DNA of 64,000 nucleotides, from assembly GCA_032433765.1 (NCBI GenBank), contig JAVIAB010000041.1, positions 75,228,232 to 75,292,231 on the forward strand, given 5' to 3'. A program made the translations under genes and the position numbers. This document shows, one piece after another, positions 61,801 to 64,000 of this stretch. Origin of the DNA: Megaustenia siamemsis (lineage: Eukaryota > Mollusca > Gastropoda > Stylommatophora > Ariophantidae). Position 1 is the first letter of the stretch. Each line of letters begins with the position of its first letter. The notes under the pieces were generated by a model that made no database searches, was not told where the DNA came from, and saw only the letters and a list, made by a program, of their open reading frames with translations.

Positions 61801-63482
61801 AGCTTCAAGCCCCGGTGTTTGGCAGGAAAAACAAGCTCACTACAACTATGCTAATCAGTTCCTGAGATGTGAAAAGTATTCATTCATAGTTTTGCTGGAA
61901 TAGAGTAGCACTAATCTCATATGCTCTATATATTGCTACTTTGGTTGAAATGTGGTTTTACAGAAGAATGTTGAGAATACCATGGACAGCTAAGAAGAGT
62001 AATGAAAATGTTCTGAAAGAGGTCAAAGCAAAAAGAGAGCTAATTTCCAATATCAGGAAGAAATAATCATCAATTTTTGGCCATGTAATGAGAAGAGAAT
62101 AATTGGATTATATTGTAACAACTGAAAAAAATTGGGGAATGAAGAGATAGATGGAAGCAAAGACAAAAAATACCAGACAGCTTAAGAGAGTGGTTTGGCA
62201 GAAGATCAACAACAGAAATGATAAATAACTGTTGAGATCGAAAGTTGTGGAGAGACATGATCACCTACGCCAGCAGGCCCAGTACTTGATGATAATGATG
62301 ATGATTGCTACTTTGATGCCATACTTTCTGTGCTAGTTCAATAATACATTTTTTTAATGTGAAAAATATTGTACAAATTAATTAATTCAAATACTAAATT
62401 ACACACATTTTACATAAATAATTTCCAAAAGTGTAACCCTTTCAACGCAAACAGCAGTAACATATAATTAAACAATTAACATAATTTAGTACCATCGTAG
62501 ATCTTTACAAAGTCATTGTTGCACTTTGGCAGGTTTCCTTTCAATGAAACTTCGGAAAATGTCAATGAAACCACACTGGAGTCTGAATCACCTATGATGA
62601 ACCACTCACAGTCAGTGTTACTGGAAAGAAATGTTAGCATATTCTAATTTCATTGTTATTGTAACTGAATAAGATACTTAAAGGCATTGTTCTACATTAC
62701 AATAATTTTACCTGTTGTGTTTAAATAATACATTTATTTGGAACCCATTTCTATAAATCATAAATTATATAATGTTTTATTTTTGTGTTCATCAGTGAAA
62801 TATCAGAGCTTATATTGTAAATGTTGACATTATTTCCTGTTGTATGTGTGAGACTTTCTAAATGCATTTTTTTTTCAAAAAATAATAACACCTTATAAGT
62901 TGTATTTGTTTTTTTTTTCTAATGTGTATGCCTTCATTTTTGTCTGATGTGTATGCCTGCTGATTGCATCACATGTTTGTCCTTTTAAAGAGCAGCATAT
63001 TTTCATTGTGTGTGTGTCATGACATACAACAAGCTGTAACATCCAGCATATCCATCTTCATTCAGCATTTGTGTTTCAGTGTTACTTTTTCCTTTCAGTC
63101 TCTTCACTTAACAAGACTTGTTATTTGTTTTTCCAGACACACCAACAAGGGGTGTGAGAAGATTTTCATCTTTTTTTTTTTTTTTAGTTTTGATTTACTT
63201 ATAAATGTGTTAGCAGTCAGTTAACAACTTGTAACTTATGCACTGCCCTGGATCTTGAGCTCATTGTGTTCATGAAAAAAGCTAATTGGATCAATTTATT
63301 TTCTAAACGTTTACAATTACAATAATTGTTGAATAATTAACATTAACTGAAGTAATGTTCTATGTTTCAAACAAAAATTAAGATCATATATTGGTCTTAC
63401 CTTGGATATGAGTAAGGATAATTAGGTGAGGTCAGGTACTTAGGAGTTGAACTGGCATATAGATTAACACCTTCACATGGAG
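51363..63482 (-). CDS. Gene 2: CUB-domain type I transmembrane protein with PPxY tail (partial, 7 exons)
   Basis: Seven minus-strand exons at 63401-63482, 62493-62620, 60249-60419, 58789-58951, 57422-57580, 52495-52574 and 51363-51655 join into one open frame ending in TAG. The first three make a CUB domain with cysteines in PCEG, DCEW, KCNN and MCG. Next come a transmembrane span and KRRISKRK. The tail holds four PPxY motifs: NPPSY, LPPPY, CPPSY and DPPTY. PPxY peptides are the known ligands of WW domains, as in NEDD4-family ubiquitin ligases and YAP-type adaptors, so the tail may control internalisation or signalling; this is inference. Exon lengths 82, 128 and 159 recur in Gene 1, which lies convergently 15.7 kb away, showing common ancestry. 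Upstream exons lie beyond the window, so the number of CUB domains is unknown. Confidence 0.85.
51838..52140 (-). mobile_element. LINE B fragment
   Basis: Minus-strand LINE B piece in a Gene 2 intron: KNKELGLNSKKTEVMVTTKK, LKQVNEFKYLGTMLTSDGRC and RMAQAKAAFQK, joined near 51895 to a LINE B 3' end with ATCATCATCATC tail. The middle part is deleted. Confidence 0.75.
52495..52574 (-). CDS. Gene 2 cytoplasmic exon 2
   Basis: 80-nt exon between TTTTCAG and GTATGT, encoding DPGHSINDLPPPYSVDLPGG then AEYREQ. It is homologous to Gene 1's 35560 exon (SMNDLPPPFSNDYPDGAEK), but keeps the PPPY tyrosine and reads through. Confidence 0.88.
52650..52808 (-). mobile_element. Family X 3' part
   Basis: Minus-strand X end with TAGA-type tail (CTATCTATCTATTGTCC) through CAATACTTTTTACAATGACAG. 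It is followed by TA and TCA simple repeats at 52813-52858. Confidence 0.78.
52838..53541 (-). mobile_element. Family Y LINE 3' part
   Basis: Minus strand. The frame at 53541-53158 encodes DLETVQSYNYLGHTITSDGK, KQITPGLKLRIAKCYVF, YGAETWTLDKKTEQRIEAFE and WIYRRIGRIG. Farther down come TKNEKRTTKHNSN-like text and the ATG-repeat tail at 52840-52858. It is the longest family Y copy here. Confidence 0.82.
53700..54340 (-). mobile_element. LINE B 3' fragment with short internal repeats
   Basis: Minus-strand LINE B end (YGCESWTVGQ-type, ISNIRKKQSFFGHVM-like, REWLGRRSTT) with a TGATGATG-type tail near 53702. At 54220-54325 a piece containing CACCTCTGTTGCACACCTAC is repeated about four times. Confidence 0.75.
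54370..55003 (-). mobile_element. LINE A copy, recent, intact C-terminal frame
   Basis: A 634-bp minus-strand insertion with GTATAATAGAATA at 54357-54369 and 55004-55016 (the leading G may belong to the LINE). The open frame to 54472 encodes SKEIRIRLAKAAMSFRSLEK through WRDLIKYL and is identical at protein level to 37118-37785. Intact TAGA tail. Confidence 0.92.
55130..55330 (+). mobile_element. LINE B 3' remnant
   Basis: Diverged plus-strand LINE B end: the FFGHVTRREQLECIV-like reading is followed by a degenerate stretch. No tail or duplication fixed. Confidence 0.5.
55330..55770 (-). mobile_element. LINE E C-terminal fragment
   Basis: Minus-strand counterpart of 9138-9595. It begins at the 3' end ATATGGCCCTTTTCGTC...GTGGAGGCTATTGTAT and reads back through the region encoding the LINE E C-terminus and the KRQIGRP-like segment. 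TA repeats at 55845-55875 lie just beyond. Confidence 0.7.
56394..56737 (+). mobile_element. LINE B 3' end
   Basis: A 344-bp insertion with ATTAATTGTTT at 56383-56393 and 56738-56748. It encodes FYRRMLRIPWT and REWLGRRSTTEMINNC, with tail ACTTGATGATGATG. Confidence 0.88.
57422..57580 (-). CDS. Gene 2 cytoplasmic exon 1
   Basis: 159-nt exon between CTTCAAG and GTAACG, encoding ENSHFIMGDMNINPVVVPAP, FGGMEECQDAFNPPSYSS and LNMNVDTDLPAYNY. It carries the first PPxY motif. Length and phases match Gene 1's 29233-29391. Confidence 0.87.
57790..58310 (+). repeat. Dispersed repeat, copy 2
   Basis: It aligns with 8110-8770 in the same strand but lacks the 12-bp array. It lies in a Gene 2 intron, antisense to that gene, while copy 1 is sense in Gene 1, so it did not arise with the gene duplication. 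Confidence 0.6.
58362..58458 (+). mobile_element. 97-bp retroelement tail matching the chimeric insertion
   Basis: Closely matches 13683-13770, from GATGATTTCACTGGCACGG to GGCCTTCCATAACCA, with the 10-bp duplication AAGGCAATGA at 58352-58361 and 58459-58468. It is an independent, strongly truncated insertion of the same family. Confidence 0.82.
58789..58951 (-). CDS. Gene 2 transmembrane exon
   Basis: 163-nt exon between CATCCAG and GTGAGTG, encoding YSVSTVIAISTSLIVGPTII and IAVLVVFI (membrane span), then KRRISKRKLRN and a hydrophilic NTQNSFPNPHSDREV. Phase 1 in, phase 2 out, as in Gene 1. Confidence 0.9.
59728..60150 (-). mobile_element. LINE A-like 3' end
   Basis: Minus-strand copy with TAGA tail (CATCTATCTATCTATCTATT), diverged, reaching back to the region encoding NKEIREIS-type text. 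It lies in the intron next to Gene 2 exon C. Confidence 0.78.
60249..60419 (-). CDS. Gene 2 CUB exon C
   Basis: 171-nt exon between TTTCTAG and GTATGC, phase 1 at both ends, encoding PSTDSPLIALMCGLIYGRTI, NCTSRIITIVFHSEERNN and FNFTYQSYIKAQINT. The fourth CUB cysteine is in MCG. An extra cysteine lies in NCTS, which is also a sequon. Four codons longer than the usual Gene 1 C exon. Confidence 0.88.
60600..61450 (-). mobile_element. Jockey-like LINE remnant
   Basis: Minus-strand reading at 60991-60683 includes SMKFARIERVQNEGAG and CSKKHKVSLVFRIGY, resembling the region after the reverse transcriptase in jockey-like LINEs (KFARIERVQNEAMR is typical). Sequence up to about 61450 is probably the same element with many stops. 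Confidence 0.5.
61740..61850. other. Possible SINE fragment
   Basis: A CpG-poor but GC-richer block (CCCAGTTGGGTTGACTGGCA...CAAGCCCCGG) that loosely resembles the SINE at 18597-18903. Too short to be sure. Confidence 0.2.
61944..62303 (+). mobile_element. LINE B 3' end
   Basis: A 360-bp insertion with ATTGCTACTTTG at 61932-61943 and 62304-62315. Encodes WFYRRMLRIPWTAKKSNENV, VKAKRELISNI and RSTTEMINNC. Tail GATGATAATGATGATG. Confidence 0.88.
62493..62620 (-). CDS. Gene 2 CUB exon B
   Basis: 128-nt exon between TTTCCAG and GTACTA, encoding NTDCEWFIIGDSDSSVVSLT, FSEVSLKGNLPKC and NNDFVKIYDG. CUB cysteines two and three are present. Same length and phases as Gene 1 exon B4. Confidence 0.9.
63401..63482 (-). 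CDS. Gene 2 CUB exon A
   Basis: 82-nt exon between GTTGCAG and GTAAGACC, encoding PCEGVNLYASSTPKYLTSPN then YPYSYP. Its first 36 nt and the acceptor are copied twice more upstream (63527-63686). Only the proximal acceptor gives an open frame. Confidence 0.87.
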
Positions 63483-63687
63483 CTGCAACATAGGTACATT
63501 ATTTAATGACTATTAAAATAGCAATCTTGAACTGGCATATAGATTAACACCTTCACATGGAGCTGCAACATAGGTACATTATTTAATACCTATTAAAATA
63601 GCAATCTTGAACTGGCATATAGATTAACACCTTCACATGGAGCTGCAACATAGGTACATTATTTAATGACTATTAAAATAGCAATCT
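63447..63687. repeat. 80-bp tandem triplication across a splice acceptor
   Basis: Three copies with exact 80-bp period (63447-63526, 63527-63606, 63607-63686), nearly identical. On the minus strand each contains the acceptor TATGTTGCAG and the first 36 nt of Gene 2 exon A. Confidence 0.95.
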
Positions 63688-63769
63688 CTTGCAAGATTCC
63701 AGTTTTCAACAAATGTAATTTTGCTCTGTTTCAGTCTAAAACATGTTCATAAATATCAAACAGAATTTG

Positions 63770-64000
63770 TATCTATCTATCTATCTCTTGACCTTTCAAG
63801 CCATAGCCGGCCCATAGGGCATAGACCCAGATACTCTTTCTCTCATCTAAATTTTTATTCTAGCAGTTTTCAATCCTTCTAAAGAAATTTTATCAAATCT
63901 CGCCATTTGTCTCTGTTCTGTGCAAACAATTCTATCTCATTGAGGGAGCCAATTCCTGCTGCTCTTGCCTTTCTGATCAATGTTCTTCTCAGTGTGAATT
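63770..64000 (-). mobile_element. LINE A 3' end, cut by window
   Basis: Minus-strand LINE A end with TAGA tail (CTATCTATCTATCTCTTGAC) and the GSLNEIELFAQNR-type region. It runs off the right edge. Confidence 0.82.

Overview
This window looks like nuclear DNA from an invertebrate animal. The genes are split by long introns with GT-AG boundaries, the sequence is AT-rich, and it is packed with non-LTR retrotransposons (LINEs), tRNA-derived SINEs and minisatellites. The LINE proteins and the multi-CUB receptor genes resemble what is common in molluscs and other lophotrochozoans. That taxon is inference; no marker gene settles it.

Two host genes are supported. Gene 1 (+ strand, about 5860-35632) enters from the left as a tandem array of four CUB domains. 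Each CUB domain is encoded by a three-exon cassette of about 82, 131 and 159 nt. A transmembrane exon and two short cytoplasmic exons follow, then a stop codon and a candidate AATAAA signal. Gene 2 (- strand, about 63482-51363) is a convergent paralogue. It has one CUB domain inside the window (more may lie beyond base 64000), a transmembrane exon with the same IKRxxSKRK stop-transfer motif, and a cytoplasmic tail with four PPxY motifs. Gene 1 has lost these motifs: its only equivalent site reads PPPF, and its tail stops early. Both proteins should be type I membrane proteins with CUB ectodomains. The ligand is unknown. The Gene 2 tail looks able to recruit WW-domain proteins.

Most other sequence is mobile DNA, named here by local letters. 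LINE A ends in TAGA repeats. LINE B and family Y end in TGA/ATG repeats. LINE D ends in AAG-rich sequence, LINE E in TA, and LINE H is a separate older group. X is a short element that shares LINE A's 3' end. There are also tRNA-derived SINEs, jockey-like RNase H LINE relics and an LTR-element 3' end. Many insertions can be bounded exactly by target-site duplications (TSDs) of 8-14 bp. Several are nested, including a three-level nest at 38371-39016.

The most unusual items are: a 1.45-kb chimeric retro-insertion (12335-13779) carrying an intact cysteine-rich reading frame joined to a retroelement tail; a TSD-flanked insertion containing a nearly perfect 82-bp-arm hairpin (19471-19665); an exact 80-bp triplication that copies a splice acceptor and 36 nt of a CUB exon (63447-63687); a SINE with two tRNA-like heads; a 1.84-kb minisatellite; and the contrast between the two receptor tails. 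No bacterial-type system, CRISPR array, rRNA or credible functional tRNA was seen.
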